DNA from: Aurifilum marmelostoma
Lineage: Eukaryota > Ascomycota > Sordariomycetes > Diaporthales > Cryphonectriaceae
Length of the DNA: 64,000 nucleotides
Assembly (NCBI GenBank): GCA_027559495.1
Contig: JAMXSV010000016.1
Coordinates: 868,001 to 932,000, forward strand
Reading direction: 5' to 3'
The notes beneath the pieces were generated by a model. It saw nothing but the letters and a program-made list of their open reading frames with translations, was not told the origin of the DNA and did not search any database. Within the stretch, counting starts at the first letter, position 1; every line of letters begins with the position of its first letter. A program made the translations under genes and the position numbers. This document shows, in pieces, positions 22,003 through 34,292 of this stretch.

Positions 22003-25000
22003 ATGGACGCCGCCGCCGTCTTCCAGCAGGGACTCGGCTCCATGATCCCTCGACAGCCGCAGCAGTACTTCTTCCACCCGCAAGCACCTACTACGTTTCC
22101 CCAGCCAGTCCAGTCCGCAACTCCCCTACGGCGGCCTCCGACTTCGCACCGAGACGAGGAGGAGGGCAATTCGCACCGCATCGCGCATACTCTGACAGCG
22201 TGTTGCCGCTGTCGACAGGCAAGTGACCCTCGCATGGGAATGCTCTCCCTCGTTCTGTCTTGTCCATCAGAGTCGACTCCGGCGAACCTCGACCCGTCCT
22301 GGTGGCTGATTTACAAAGCTGACAATCTATCTCCCGACTCTAGCGCAAAACACGATGTGATCCAACACTCCCACGATGCCTCCCATGTGAACGGTCCGGT
22401 TCCGTCTGTGAATACTTTGACACGACTCGAGGAAAGAAGATCAGCCGGTTCTACGTGGTCAAGCTGCAGGAGAAGGTCCGACAGCTCGAGGCCGAGCTCT
22501 CGCAGTATACCGACGAGGACAATGACCATCCCGAGAGCGCCGAAGATCTCGTGCGGCCTGGGGGCCTCGTCAAACTTAACGAGTCTGACGAGACGCCTCG
22601 GTACCTGGGCCCGAGTTCCGGTATCGCCATGACCAGACTGCTCATGGAACAGGCCAAGCGCTACACGGACTCGCAACGCATATCAGAACTTATACCCGAC
22701 GTTCGGGCCAGGAGGTTGGACCGCCTGAACAGGATGCAGAGTATCGTTCAGCAGGGCGCAAGCATCAGCGGGCCTGCTGGCCAGGCTGCCAGCAAGAAGA
22801 GCTTTCCCATGATCAGCGAGCTTCCCGCCTCGGCTTTGCCCTCGCGGCAGGTTACGGACAAGCTCATCGAGGTCTTCATGTCGAGAGGTATAGTACCTGA
22901 CGGCCCCCGCTCAGGAATCGAATCTGTCATTGCCCAACACGAGAGTACTAACCCATGCGTACAGCGCAGTACTTCACCCCGACTCTGCACGAGAAGCTCT
23001 TCGCCAAGGATCTGCAAGAGGTCTATGATGGCAACAAGGACTCGTACAAGAATTTTGTGGTGAGGATGGTGCTTGCCATCAGTCTGCAGAAGCTTGATAT
23101 CCAGTACGCAGGTCTGGCCGACAGTTACTACCTGGCAGCCATGCAGTACTTCGAGGACGTCATTCGGACCAAAGACCTGAAGACTCTCCAATGTCTGGTC
23201 CTGATCGCTTTATATTCTCTCTTGACACCCACTCGCAACGTAGTTTTCCACATCATTGGACTCGCCACCCGAATATGTCAACAACTTGGTCTGGCCGATG
23301 AGAAGACCATCTCTGCTGGCTACAACATGGGACTGATCGATGCTCTGCAGATGGACATGCGTCGTCGGCTGAGCTGGATTGTCACGGGAGACGAGCTCGG
23401 TCTCGCGCAGTCCATGGGCCGGCCGAATGGCTTCGCCAAGGGCGACGATTTTATCGATGTTCAGTTTTTCGCGACTGTTGACGACGAGTTCATCACAGAG
23501 CAGGGCATCCAGGCTGGACCCCCCAGCGAGAAGAAGCTCGTCGCGATCCACTTCTCTAAGATGCGTCTGCGGGAGGCCGAGATTCGGAGGATCCTGTATG
23601 AAAAGAAGCGCTCAGAACCCAAGGATGCGAACAGCCCCCTCTTCCTTGAGATGGAGCGAAAGATCAAGGAATGGATCGACACGGCCCCAGCAGAGCCCGT
23701 GTGGTGCAGACCATGGTAAGTGTTTGGGGCCCTATCATACGTGCGAGCTCAAGAGATTGACAGGACCACAGGTTCACCGGTCGATACCATACTATGGTGA
23801 TCAGCCTACACCGGCCGTCGCCCCAGATTCCCAGACCGACGAGTCGTTCAGCTTTGATATGCTATGAGTCTTCGGTGTACACCATCAATCTCTCAAACCA
23901 ACAGATCAAGAAGTCCGCAGTCGATATCACGTGGGAGTTTGTGCTCTGCCTCAACATGTCGCTCAATGTTCTTCTGTGGGCCATCTCATATCGCGAGGTG
24001 AGGGAAGAGCACTCCAAGGAAGAGGTCGAGGAAATCATCAATGTTGCCCTAGATGTCATCGATCAGTGCTCTGAACGGTGGCCCGGCACCAAGAATGCGT
24101 CGCAGCTCTACTCCGTCCTGGGGAGAGCGTGTCTGCAGAGCTACGACACGAATGACGACCCATCGGACACGGCGCCGAGCTCGTTCACGTCTCCTCTGCT
24201 GGCTGACAGCGACTCACCAGCGGCCTCGGAGAACTCCGTGCCTACAACGATATCGAATGGGTCTGCTTATGCGCAGAACCAACAGCGCCCTGTCTTCACT
24301 CAGCCGGTCTTCGGCTACACCGTGGACGCGCCGGAGAACATGAATGTCTTCAACTTCGATACCAATCCCTTCCAACAGCCGACTTTCCGGTCCAACTCCA
24401 TCTTTAAGAACCCCTCCAGCGACCCTATGGATGGCCGCCGGCCCTCGTATGGATACTTCCCGCCTGATTTCAAACAGCCGTCGCCCGGTGAGCCACCAGC
24501 TACAGACATGCGACCGCCAGTACCACATGTAAACTCTCACCCGACGCAGTCGCCTCCCACCAATACGCATCTGGACCAGATCCCGACACCTCCTGACTCG
24601 AACACGGCTGGTTCACACTCCTTCTCTCCACCACACAACATGTCGCCGGGCACGGCAGGAAGTCCGACACCGAAGATGACTTACAGCAACCCAATGCCGC
24701 TGGGCCCAGGCCAGCAGCAGCAGCCGCTGCCTCCTGTCCAAATGAAGTATGAACGCGGCGAAACACCTTCGACTCCCAACGCTCGTGCGAGCCCGCAACA
24801 AGCAACCCCTCAACAACCAGTATCTCATCGCACACCTACATTTACCGTTCCTGCTCTGCCGCAACATGTCAACAACGGACAGAGACAGCCACAACATCCA
24901 CAACAACAACAACAACAGCCACCACAGCAGCACCAGCAGCAGAGACCTCTACCACAGACTGGTGGCGTCTCCGACTGGTTTTCACCACCGCCACCCTTCA

Positions 25001-25344
25001 TCTCGCCATACTCTTTCAACGGTATGAACTCTGCCAACGGGTTCTGGAATGAGCAAGCGGTATCCAACGCGGCCTTCTCCGGCCTGATGGGCAGCGGTGA
25101 TTACCCTGGCCCTAACCCGACCAGTGTTCCGGGACCTACAAGTGGCTTCGGCGGCGGGCAGGGGATGCCTAATGCCTTTGGCTTCGCTCCGCAGCGTCAC
25201 GGCAGTCTCAGCGCCGACCAGCAGGTCGAGCTCATGAACATTCTCGAGACAGACGGTGTGGGCGAGATCAACAACTTCTTGGGTATGGACATGAGCGGGA
25301 TTGGAGGGAACCCAGGACCAGACGGAAACATACGCTGGAACTGA
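22003..25344 (+). CDS. Zn2Cys6 transcription factor with fungal_trans domain, Gln/Pro-rich tail
   Basis: Four exons (22003-22218, 22344-22887, 22965-23715, 23772-25344) give 1027 aa. Intron 1 is GC-AG and splits the zinc cluster; the joined reading is TACCRCRQ/RKTRCDPTLPRC...LPCERSGSVC (Cx2Cx6Cx6Cx2Cx6C, residues about 67-95), followed by the linker CEYFDTTRGKKISRFYVVKL and a coiled coil. The conserved block RPGGLVKLNESDETPRYLGP (near residue 130) and the fungal_trans domain (about 240-620: FTPTLHEKLF, LADSYYLAAMQYFEDV, GLATRICQQLGLADEK, RRRLSWIVTGDE) place it in a widely conserved Pezizomycotina regulator group. The last 350 residues are Gln/Pro/Asn-rich, a likely activation region. Nuclear; targets unknown. 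Confidence 0.92.
22219..22343 (+). other. GC-AG intron inside the zinc cluster
   Basis: The donor reads CAG/GCAAGT, the strong consensus seen in GC-AG introns; the acceptor is CTCTAG and a CTGAC branch-site match lies near 22320. Splicing here restores the six-cysteine zinc cluster in phase 0. The nearby GT donor (GTGACC at 22223) gives a stop codon within a few residues after the same acceptor. Confidence 0.8.
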
Positions 25345-25728
25345 GCATTCCTTTCCAGCATATGTAATAGACAAGGAAGAGCTGATTGTTCTAGTCACCA
25401 CCACCAACGACAACAACAACAACACAGGCGATATATCTGTTTGCATACAAGATGAAGAGGTCTTTCTTTCGTTCTATCAGAGGAGCATTCGTTACCATGT
25501 AGGCGTCTTGGCCCGTAGTCATTGATACCTATCTCGCATCATTCAGAGGGTTGACGACAGGGAATCACCCTTTCTTTCTTTGAACATGCTCTTTCGCTAT
25601 AAATCTGTGCTTGTCTTCGCGTCCTTTTCTGTGTTTTCCTCCGTGACGTTTCTCTTTCAAAGCGTGGATTCAAAACCCTTTTAGAACCAGCACTTTAGCC
25701 CCCGCTCCAACGAGCCAAGAACCGAAGA

Positions 25729-25769
<41 letters not shown>

Positions 25770-26163
25770 GGGAGAGAGAGAGAGACCGCCCATTTTGACA
25801 GCACGTTTGTTTTGGGACATTGCATTCTTTCTTTTTTTTTTTTTTTTTTTGGGTCACAAACATAAAGACATGTGTCATTGAGACCACATACACACAAGTT
25901 GGCACAGAGAGCCCTGGTACGTCATTAATCATTCAAGAGGTGAAAGCAAGTTATCAATTTAGCCACCTAAGAATGACTAAAGATTTTAAAAAACACACTT
26001 TGAGGAAGTCCATACGTGTGGGCGTATGCTCTGTGCCCTGCCATTTTGACCAGCAGAAAACAGAATGGTGTGTCGTTGTTGCGTCTCCGTGGCGAGCATA
26101 CAGAAGTATTGGCAGGGCCAAAAAAACCCCACAATAGAATCTTGTTTTACGTACTCAATTTGC
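25345..26163. other. Convergent intergenic region with simple repeats
   Basis: About 820 bases between the 3' ends of two genes, with a GA repeat and a T19 run. No gene seen. Confidence 0.55.
25731..25785. repeat. (GA)n microsatellite
   Basis: About 27 GA units with two GG interruptions. It ends 46 bases before a T19 run (25832-25850). Confidence 0.95.
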
Positions 26164-28744
26164 CTATTTGGAAGGCCTCCGGGGTCCTTGCTTGGGATTA
26201 TGAGCCGAGACACTGCTCGTCATGCCAGCAATGGCTGTGGGAGACTGTGTGGGTGCCTTCTTCTTCCTCTTGGATGAGCCTGAGGTGGTGCTGCCTGCTC
26301 CCTGCGGAACTCTCTGCTGCCAAAGTGAGATGGCGAGGGCTCGTTGTGTCAGAAGGGGATAATCGCGTCCATCGTCTGGTGTCCAGGCCCCGGGCAGAGG
26401 ACCAAGGCTACCAGAGGCGCTTAACGAAAGAGCAAGGTCTTTGGAGGCGAGAGGGGGCGGCTTGACAGACCGCGTGCTGTAGACGAGGCCGTCGGTAACA
26501 AGACCAGCGGGATCCTCGTTCCCCTCGTCCGCTTTACTAAAAATCCGTTCTTGCTGTGCCTTGTACTCGGCTTCGACGGTCTGTTTGTGTTTTTGGTATG
26601 CGACGCGGAACATGTGCTGGTCTGTCACCTTTACGTCCTCGAGGACCCGTCTGGCCGCCTCCATGTGAACGGTCTCCTCCCTTGACATCTGCTCCAGCTC
26701 CTTAGCCGCCTCGGGCGAGACAAATGGAGGCAGCGCCTTGTGTTTGGCATCGTCGCTCGGGTCAAGGCGCAAGGGTATCAGCGATGCGGGCGAGCATAGA
26801 TGTTCCCAGGGGGCGACGAGGCCGATCCAGTTCTGGCACTGGATGAGAACCTCGCTCCAGTCGGAGCGGGCTGGGCTCCGGCTGGAGTGGAACAAGGGAT
26901 GTCCTTCTCCCAGCCGGCTGAGGCGCGCGACCATCAGGGCATGACGCTGGAGCTCCTTTGGGGATGTCTGCACGAGAACGTGACAGAGCAGGACGGAGTG
27001 CAGCGCATCAGGTAGCAGGGGGTGGTACGTGACCGTCTCCGTGGTGGAAGCCATGTACGTGAGATGATCATGGGGCTTCTGCACCAGGGCAATCTGTGAT
27101 GGAGAATAGGCAGGCAGGCCCGTCGGCGGCGTGGCCACGAACAGCTCGCTAAGTTTATAGACTTTGTGTTTCAGCTCAGCATGAGCCTGCTCACCATTCG
27201 AAGCAGGCCATCTGGTCTTGGACTTGGTGTGCATAGCCTTCCTTGTAAAGTCGTCGGCAATATGGGCTGGGAAATCAGGCGAGTAGTGAAAATTGGACAG
27301 GTAGGACATGTAGTCCCGCAATGCTTTCTTTGCATACATCTTGACGGCCTTGCGTGCTTCCGCGATTTTGGCCTCGTTGACTTTCTCCTCTGCGGTAAGC
27401 TCTGGCGGGGGGAGGGGGAGGTGTCTGCGCACTAGAAAGCGGTGCTGAGGTCTCTGTCTCTGTCTCTGCTTCCTTGGGGGCATGCCCTCCACCCGTGGCC
27501 GGGGCCTCGGGGTCCAATGCGTTACCAACATTTATGCAAGCCATAGTGAGCAAGATGCCGGCGCGGGCGAATAGTATCTGCGCCTCGAGGCTGCTAGGCT
27601 GCTGATCCTCGTCGGGGGCGGCGTCAGCCCGCCGGTCGTTGCTCCCGTAGTGTTGTAGGTCCCTGGACTGGGTTTCGGCCGACCTGTGCCTGTAGAGCAC
27701 ATTGATCATGTTCAAGGCCTCTGTCAGATCGTGCACGGCGCCTTTATAATCCTCCTTGAACACCTTGATGGAGGCTCTTGTGCGCAGGGCCTCGCACTCG
27801 GACGGCCGGCACGCGATGAGCTCATCGAGAATCTGGAGGCTGGTCGACTCGGCCATCTGTCTGCTGGGGATCTTTTCGTGGAAGAAGTGGACGTATTTGG
27901 CGTCGAGGTTGTGTGGGTCCCGCTTGAGTACCAGGCTCGCGACGTCCTCGAGGGAGGAGGCGCTCTGCATGGTGGACACGCTGCAGGCGATCTCGTCGAG
28001 GCGATATGCACGCGCCAGCTTCTGGGTGGCCTGCTCGCGAAGCTTATGCCTGCGCTCGGCGCTCAGCATGGGCTGCTTGCCCCCCGCCGTAACCTATGCC
28101 CAGGGCGGCGGCATGGTGTGAATTGTCCAGGTTCTTGAGGGAGACGAGGCCGCTGGCGGCGCGGACAGCAAGATTCGTGGCATCGTCGACGAGGCGGCGG
28201 ATCTTGAGCAGGTCGTAGAACACGGATGGCTCGATAGGGCGAGGGAGGGGGGTGGTTGTAGTTTTGGTGGGCAAGAAACTCCATGATCTCGGGTGGCAGC
28301 TGCAGCCACGGCCCGTGAAATGACGAGATGTAGCGCCAATGCCTGTGCGCCCAAGATCATGCGGTCAGCAGTTGGACTCGGGCTGTCTGCGCCAGAGGGT
28401 CGAAGCAGATATCAACAGACAAAAGGCAGGGCGGACAGCCACACAGAGTGCCGGCGTCGACCCCGCGTTCTTGGTATGCGCCTGAGCGCGAGGGGCCACA
28501 CTGACTTGTTCCGACAAATAACAAGGGCGGGGGAGCCCTGGAAGGCCTGCAAGGGAGGCGTCGAGGATGCCTTGGGCCTCGAGGGCAGACCCGGGATGAG
28601 CGCATTGTTCGGGGCCTCTGGGGGTGAATATGCGTAGGACACGGGCGATTGGGTCCGCGACTGTGACAAGGCTGCCTCGTCCTGCACGTCGCCATTGGTG
28701 CCCACTGCCGGGGCCTGCTTCTGCTTCTTCTTGTTCTTCCCCAT
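26164..28744 (-). CDS. Conserved fungal TPR-like helical protein, reading frame broken at three G/C runs
   Basis: Minus strand, start ATG 28742-28744 (MGKNKKKQKQ). Exon 1 is 28506-28744; an intron with GTCAGT donor and GCACAG acceptor leads to exon 2 at 28342. The joined text (HWRYISSFHGPWLQLPPEI...) runs through three frames: one at the G6 run 28247-28252, next at the C6 run 28080-28085, then at the G6 run 27407-27412. At each site removal of one base restores a continuous protein of about 804 aa ending at 26164. Helical segments such as PSVFYDLLKIRRLVDDATNL, LARAYRLDEIACSVSTMQ and CEALRTRASIKVFKEDYKGA resemble TPR pairs; the C-terminus is basic and Pro-rich. A family of such proteins is widespread in Pezizomycotina; function unknown. 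Base-calling error is likelier than a pseudogene. Confidence 0.75.
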
Positions 28745-30548
28745 GCTGACGGTGTCTTCCAACGTAAGGTGATGAGAAAATAGAAGGGATTGTCAATTAT
28801 AAAGAAGAAAAAGGAGGGAAGAAAGAAGAAGAAAAAGAAGGGTATCAAGGAAGAAAAGAAAGGCCAGCCCGCTACGAACACGGCGTGTCAAGCATCATGG
28901 AAGATGTGGTGAGGTTGAAATTAGGATTTAACGCCGTCCCAAGATCGGGGGTTTGAACTTTCGAAAATCTTACCCCAGAGCGCGATGCAGGTACGCAGCA
29001 CTCGAGTGCTCCTTCGAGCTGGCTGCATATACTACAGTAGTGTACTATAGCACTAGGCCGGCTGTACTGCACTGTAAGTCGACGGCAGGGAGCTCTCCGG
29101 GTGGGCTGCGCGGGTCGGTTTGTCGGTACTGTATTAACAGCTCAGCACAGTTTCTCCTGTCTTTCCTGTTAAGACTGTACAGGAAAGGTCAACCCCATCC
29201 CTAGACAGGCTACTCTGCTTACTGGCTGCCGAAAGTGGCACCTGAGTGAACTCCCGTCCCTCCCCTGCTTCCCTCTGCCATTGTCGTTACTATGACTGGA
29301 GCATTCACTCGAACAACGACGACAGTTGAGAGATGCCCAAAGTGGCCAGCCAGTAGATACATGTCTCATCCATTCTTCCAATCCCATGTATGTTGTCCTG
29401 TGTGGTTAGAATGAGGGCGTCAACGGCATTCAGGTCAAGCCACCTGTAGTGACTCGGGTTCTTCTCACAGAAATATCACCAGAATCTTTTGGCTCCTTTC
29501 CACGGTTCACCTGAGTATTTGTTTGAAGTTCTTCTGCAGTCAGGCTTGGATCTGTCGCCTTGTTATATAATGATATATATCGCCTTTCAAAATTACCGAT
29601 TCGGCATCGCTACGTCATGACAAAGTTCTCCTCCTCTGCCAGAACCACCAACCATTGGGCTGGATCCCCCGTCGCCCGCCCCCTCGGATGAGTTCATATC
29701 CGGCAGGCAGGCAGATATGCATGAGATTTCGGCCTTGGTGGCTGCGCCGACGACCCGTGAGGGGACCGACAGGCGGCTCGTACTATATACTCACGATCCC
29801 ACCATGACTGATGATCATGATGCACACGAGTGTCACCGACCTCGACAAGTATGCTTTGAGCCCTGGACCCACCAGACCCGGGCAGAGCAACCCTTGAATT
29901 GTGTTGGCCCACATCTCTGCCGGCTCCTTTTCGGTGCCGTCCAAGCGGTTGCAACGGTGGTCCCTCTCAGGACCACACAGCTTCCCCCTCAGCAGGGCGG
30001 TCCACCACATCCCGCGACGTTTCCTCTGGTGGAGACTTGCATCCTATAGTACATAGTACAGAACAAAACAAGAACCGTTGGCTGATCCGCTCTGTAACAG
30101 GACAACACTGGTTGGGCAGCCTGCATGTGGGCCTCTCGCCTCTGGCCCGTCCGTGGTGACATCTGTCTCTCGCCCTGTATGGGGAACCCCGACCGCCGAC
30201 ACCTCGATGCTACGAAGTACGGTGTGGCGGGCCCTCCTCATGGGGGACCACGTGTATGTTTGGGCAAAATTGGAAAAACAAAAGGCGGGGGTTGCTTGCA
30301 CAATGTCATGACGGCAGTCCATCCGGCTCCGATGCAGATGTAACCTCTAGGATCTCGATCCTGGGCACCTGGAACCTTAACTTTGCCCATGTAATTACGC
30401 ACAATTCATGTATACTATGTACGTATATATATATGTGTGTGTATATATATAAGTATGAGTTGGCGGGTTGTCATGACGTTTGCGGCACCTGTTGTCTCTG
30501 CTATCCCTCAAGAACAATCCTCACCAGTACAGCTCTCTCACTGATATC
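28745..30548. other. 1.8-kb intergenic region
   Basis: Promoter of the TPR-like gene on the left (purine-rich 28800-28870) and of the P450 gene on the right. A TA/TG-rich patch lies at 30420-30453. No gene or RNA recognised. Confidence 0.5.
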
Positions 30549-32375
30549 ATGCCGCCTTACCCTTCTGAAGCAACACTTCCCCTGACCAGCCTCTGGCTCA
30601 TTGGTCTCGCTGGTGTACGTTCTCTTCAGACTTTGCTTTTCCTCTTGTAGGGCAGTCAAGTGTGCTTATTTGTACTAATTAATTGTTAATATGTGTTTAG
30701 GTCGGGATCTACGTGGTTGCAAGATGTGTCTATCTGCTCTACTTCCACCCTCTGGCGAAGTATCCGGGTCCAAAGTTGGCAGCCCTCACCGAAGTTAGTC
30801 CTCCTCAACCACGCTTTTGACGCTTTGGTTTCCTTCTCTTGATGTATAATACACTGCTTGCGGCCCTCTAAACAATTGTTTGTTGTTAGTCATGGCATAA
30901 CCGCAACTTGAACTGTGGTCGGGGATGCTTCAACATCAGGGACCTCCACCGCAAACATGGTAAGTCTTTACGCACAAACGATCGGGATGATGCATCAGTG
31001 TTTGTTACTGACCATATTCCCCAAAGGCGACGTCGTAAGGATCGGCCCAAACAGACTGTCGTTTTCCACGCCTCAGGCCTACCGTGACATATACGGCCAC
31101 GTCAAACACGGACAGGATCGCTTCCTGAAGAACAAGTGGTACGAGCTGGACGAACCTCGCATCGTCAGGGTGCGAGACCCTGCTGTCCACGCTGAGCACA
31201 GACGAGCCCTGTCGCACGCCTTCAGCGCCCGCGCCCTGCGTGACCAGGAAGACGTTGTCCATCGTTATGTCGACCTGCTGATGGAGCAGTTCGCCAAGCT
31301 GGGCGACGGCGGGAAGAAGCCGGTGAATGCCACCAATGCCTGGGCCTGGCTGACCTTTGATGTGATCGGTGAGCAGTTTCCCACTCCTGCTATTACCTTG
31401 CCTACCAATAATCAGTACTCATAATATGACCCGCTGACGCTCTCTGTCATCTGTCTTTATAAAGGGGATCTGGCCTTTGGCGAGCCGTTTGGGGCCGTGA
31501 GCCAGGCCTCCAACCAGTGGATCAACCTGATCTTCAGATACCTTCAACACAGCGGCTTCAGGCGCAATGCCAGGAAGTACGGACTGTTGAGCCCGCTGTA
31601 CATGCAATACCACAATTCCCCCGAGCTTGAAGAGGCCGCCGAGCAGCACAAGACCCTCACGAGCGAGAAGGCCAAGCGGCGGTCCGAGCTGGGCGACATG
31701 GGACGCGTCGACTTCTTCAGCCACCTGGTCAGGGGCGGCAAGTTCGACGAGCGCGAGATCATCGGCAACACGGACACGCTCATCATTGCCGGCTCCGAGA
31801 CTACTGCCACGGCCCTGTGCGGCATCACCTGGTACCTCCTCAACAACCCGGCCTGCCTCCAGAAGCTGACGGACGAGGTGCGCGGCGCCTCCAAGTCGCT
31901 CAACGAGATCACCGGCGACGCCACTGCCGCCCTGCCGTACCTGCACGGCTGTATCGAGGAGGGCCTCCGCATCTTCCCGCCCGTCACCTTCGGCCTGCCC
32001 CGTGACTGTCCTGGCGCCGTCATCGACGGACGCTATATTCCCAAGGACACCGTGGTGCAGTGTGACCCCTTGACGCTGCACACCAGCCCGCGCTACTGGG
32101 TGGACGGGGAGCAGTACCGCCCTGAGCGATGGATAGGCGCCGGGCTCGAGGGCGACGAGAAGCGGGCGTTCCAGCCCTTCTCGACGGGGCCTCGGGCCTG
32201 CCTGGGCCTCAACATGGCATACATGGAGCTGAGGATCGCCGTCGCCAAGCTGGTGTGGACATTTGATATGGAGCTGGCCTGCACTATCGACAACTGGTAC
32301 GACGCCTGCTTCGACATTGGTCTGTGGAAGAAGCCTGACCTGATGGTCAAGTTTCACCCACGTGCGGTGGAGTAG
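30549..32375 (+). CDS. Cytochrome P450 monooxygenase, ER-anchored
   Basis: Five exons (30549-30614, 30701-30793, 30890-30959, 31027-31368, 31465-32375) give 493 aa, a normal P450 length. The N-terminus forms a membrane anchor (LTSLWLIGLAGVGIYVVARC) followed by the proline hinge HPLAKYPGPKLAALTE. The I-helix AGSETTAT (nt 31789-31812), the ExxR helix EEGLRIFPP (31957-31983), PERW (32122) and the haem loop FSTGPRACLGL with the Cys ligand (32178-32210) are all intact. The sequence fits the large fungal clan of isotrichodermin C-15 hydroxylase/benzoate 4-monooxygenase-like P450s, which oxidise small lipophilic molecules. No backbone synthase is near, so nothing here argues for a secondary-metabolite cluster. 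Substrate unknown. Confidence 0.93.
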
Positions 32376-32478
32376 TGACCAGTAGTCCAGGTCGGTCTGG
32401 TGCTTTGGCAGTTCTTATATATACTACATATGCCTGTCACTATGGGTGCCAGTAATTATACTGACGCAACTGGGTGAA

Positions 32479-32497
32479 GGGGGGGGGGGGGGGGGGG
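32479..32497. repeat. G19 mononucleotide run
   Basis: Nineteen consecutive G, the longest G run in the window, about 100 bases downstream of the P450 stop codon. Confidence 0.9.
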
Positions 32498-32851
32498 AGG
32501 CTCGTGCAAGGAGTGTTTCATGGCAAAGGTACAACACAGACTGCTTCTATATCTAACATGTGGTCCAGTCCAGGAAGGGCACCTCGAGAAGGAGGGGCGA
32601 GGGCGGGCGGGACAGTGTGCAGAGATCCCATACTGGCTGCGGCCTGCCCTACGTTATGACGAACAATAGGGTGCCCAACTTTGGTGGCTGGGGGAGCTGG
32701 GTAGCTGGCAATGTCGAAACGTATTGATTATTAAGAAACGCGTCGTCTGGCAGCTGTCGTGCAGCTATCTACAGTTGTCCCAGCCTCATCTTTTATCTAC
32801 GAGCGCGCCCACAGATCAAAACCCCCATCTTACGTTTCCTGCCCCCCTCGA

Positions 32852-32856
<5 letters not shown>

Positions 32857-32914
<58 letters not shown>
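32857..32914. repeat. (CT)29 microsatellite
   Basis: Twenty-nine perfect CT units in the 5' flank or leader of the gene starting at 33259. Confidence 0.95.
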
Positions 32915-32919
<5 letters not shown>

Positions 32920-33258
32920 CCTTCCTGCAAACCCAACGCAACAGCAGAATCAACTTGTCAGACTTCTGCACAACGCATCGTTGTGCAAACCAACTTCATC
33001 AAGTACCAAACCCAAACTGCCTTCTTCCTTCATCACGTTCTTCTCTTTTCTTCTTATTTGTTCTCCTTTCCATCGTTGACTTCACTTGATCTTGCCCGTC
33101 AGAAGCACGGACGAGGTCACCACCAGACGCGTCTCTTTTCTTCAACAAGCCCAACTCTGCCCTCAACCCAAACTCTTTTTTTCCTTTCAACACCCCATCA
33201 AACCCATCTTCTCTTTCTTCTTCGTCTTTTACTTCTCCTTCGCAACTCGACCATCAAG

Positions 33259-34292
33259 ATGTCTACCCGCAAGGACTACTACTACGCCAACAAGGCCCGC
33301 CGCGCTGCCACCATCGCCAAGTTCAAGGAGGACTACCCCCTCCTCGCCGTGGACTTCTGCCCCTCTCCCGGCCCCAACTCCCAGGCCTTCCCCAGCCCCG
33401 ACTTCGACCACCCCTCCTACCAGGACAACCCCAACGACCCGCCCCTGCCCGCACCTCACACCATGCTGAACAACTCGGCCAACAACGCCCTCGCCCCTCC
33501 CATCGACGGCTGGCCCATGGGCATCCCTCCCCCGAGGCCTTCGAGGAGGCCAACCGCATCCGCCGCGAGGGCTGGACCAAGATCGAGGAGACCCTGTTCC
33601 CCGACGAGGACGACCGCCGCGTCTACCACGAGAACCTGGCCGAGTTGGCCAAGACCATCACCTTCAAGGAGATCTATGCCTGGCAGGACGAGGTCCGCGA
33701 ACTCAAGAACCGCCGTGCTGCTGCTGCTGGCAAGAAGAAGGCCGCCAAGAAGGGCAACAAGAAGCGTCGCGCTGCTGATGCTGCCGAGGACGAGGGCCAG
33801 CGCAAGAAGGCCAAGACCGAGGACGGTGTTGTCGAGAAGACCGAGGCCGAGGACGAGATCATGACGGATACCGAGGACGAGACCAATGAGACCACGATCA
33901 AGACCGAGAACGAGATCGAGAACGAGGTCACCCAGGACGAGACCCAGTCTGCCGACGACACCAATAACGAGGTCAAGGTCAAGACTGAGGATGAGAACGA
34001 GAACGAGATCACCCAGGACCAGAGCCAGACTGCCGACGAGACCTCCAACGAGGTCGAGGTCGAGAACGAGAACGAGAACGAGACTGGCGACGACAACGCC
34101 GAGAACGAGAACGGCCTCAACAAGATCAAGGTCGAGAACACGGACGAGAACAACATTGAGAACAAGATGGTCGAGAACGAGAACACTGAGGGCGAGACCA
34201 CCACTGCCGAGAACGACAGCACCGACACCGAGAACGAGAACGAGAACACCACCGAGGCCATCAACGTCACCGAGACCGTGGAGGGCGAGTAG
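33259..34292 (+). CDS. Acidic Glu/Asn/Thr-rich protein with basic centre, frame broken at a C5 run
   Basis: Starts at ATG 33259 (MSTRKDYYYANKARRAAT). The frame stays coding to the C run 33529-33533 and then continues one base out of phase as EAFEEANRIRREGWTKIEE, and so on to the stop at 34292. One extra C (six instead of five) restores about 344 aa. The first 155 residues are mixed-charge and probably folded (REGWTKIEETLFPDEDDRRVY, ITFKEIYAWQDEVRELKNRR); then comes a Lys/Arg-rich nuclear-localisation-like stretch (KKKAAKKGNKKRR) and a low-complexity acidic tail of about 170 residues dominated by GAG AAC codon pairs. Nuclear location is suggested. No family recognised. The long CT-rich leader and C-ending codon choice suggest strong expression. 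Confidence 0.75.

Larger units (their letters stand above)
32376..33258. promoter_or_regulatory. Intergenic region with G19 run and CT-rich leader
   Basis: Right half (about 32850-33258) is strongly pyrimidine-rich up to the ATG of the acidic-protein gene, as in many highly expressed fungal genes. Contains a G19 run and a long CT repeat (separate entries). Confidence 0.55.

Noticed and set aside
27402..27525. Possible 124-nt intron (GTAACG...GCCAG) in the TPR-like gene in place of the third frame break
   Set aside because: It would restore frame, but the segment reads as coding linker, and two other breaks in the same gene at G/C six-mers cannot be introns; a homopolymer error explains all three. 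Not fully excluded.
31419..32357. Minus-strand frame of about 312 codons
   Set aside because: Antisense shadow of the P450 final exon.
30549..32375. Secondary-metabolite cluster around the P450
   Set aside because: No polyketide synthase, peptide synthetase, terpene cyclase or typical tailoring enzymes lie nearby; neighbours are conserved cellular genes.
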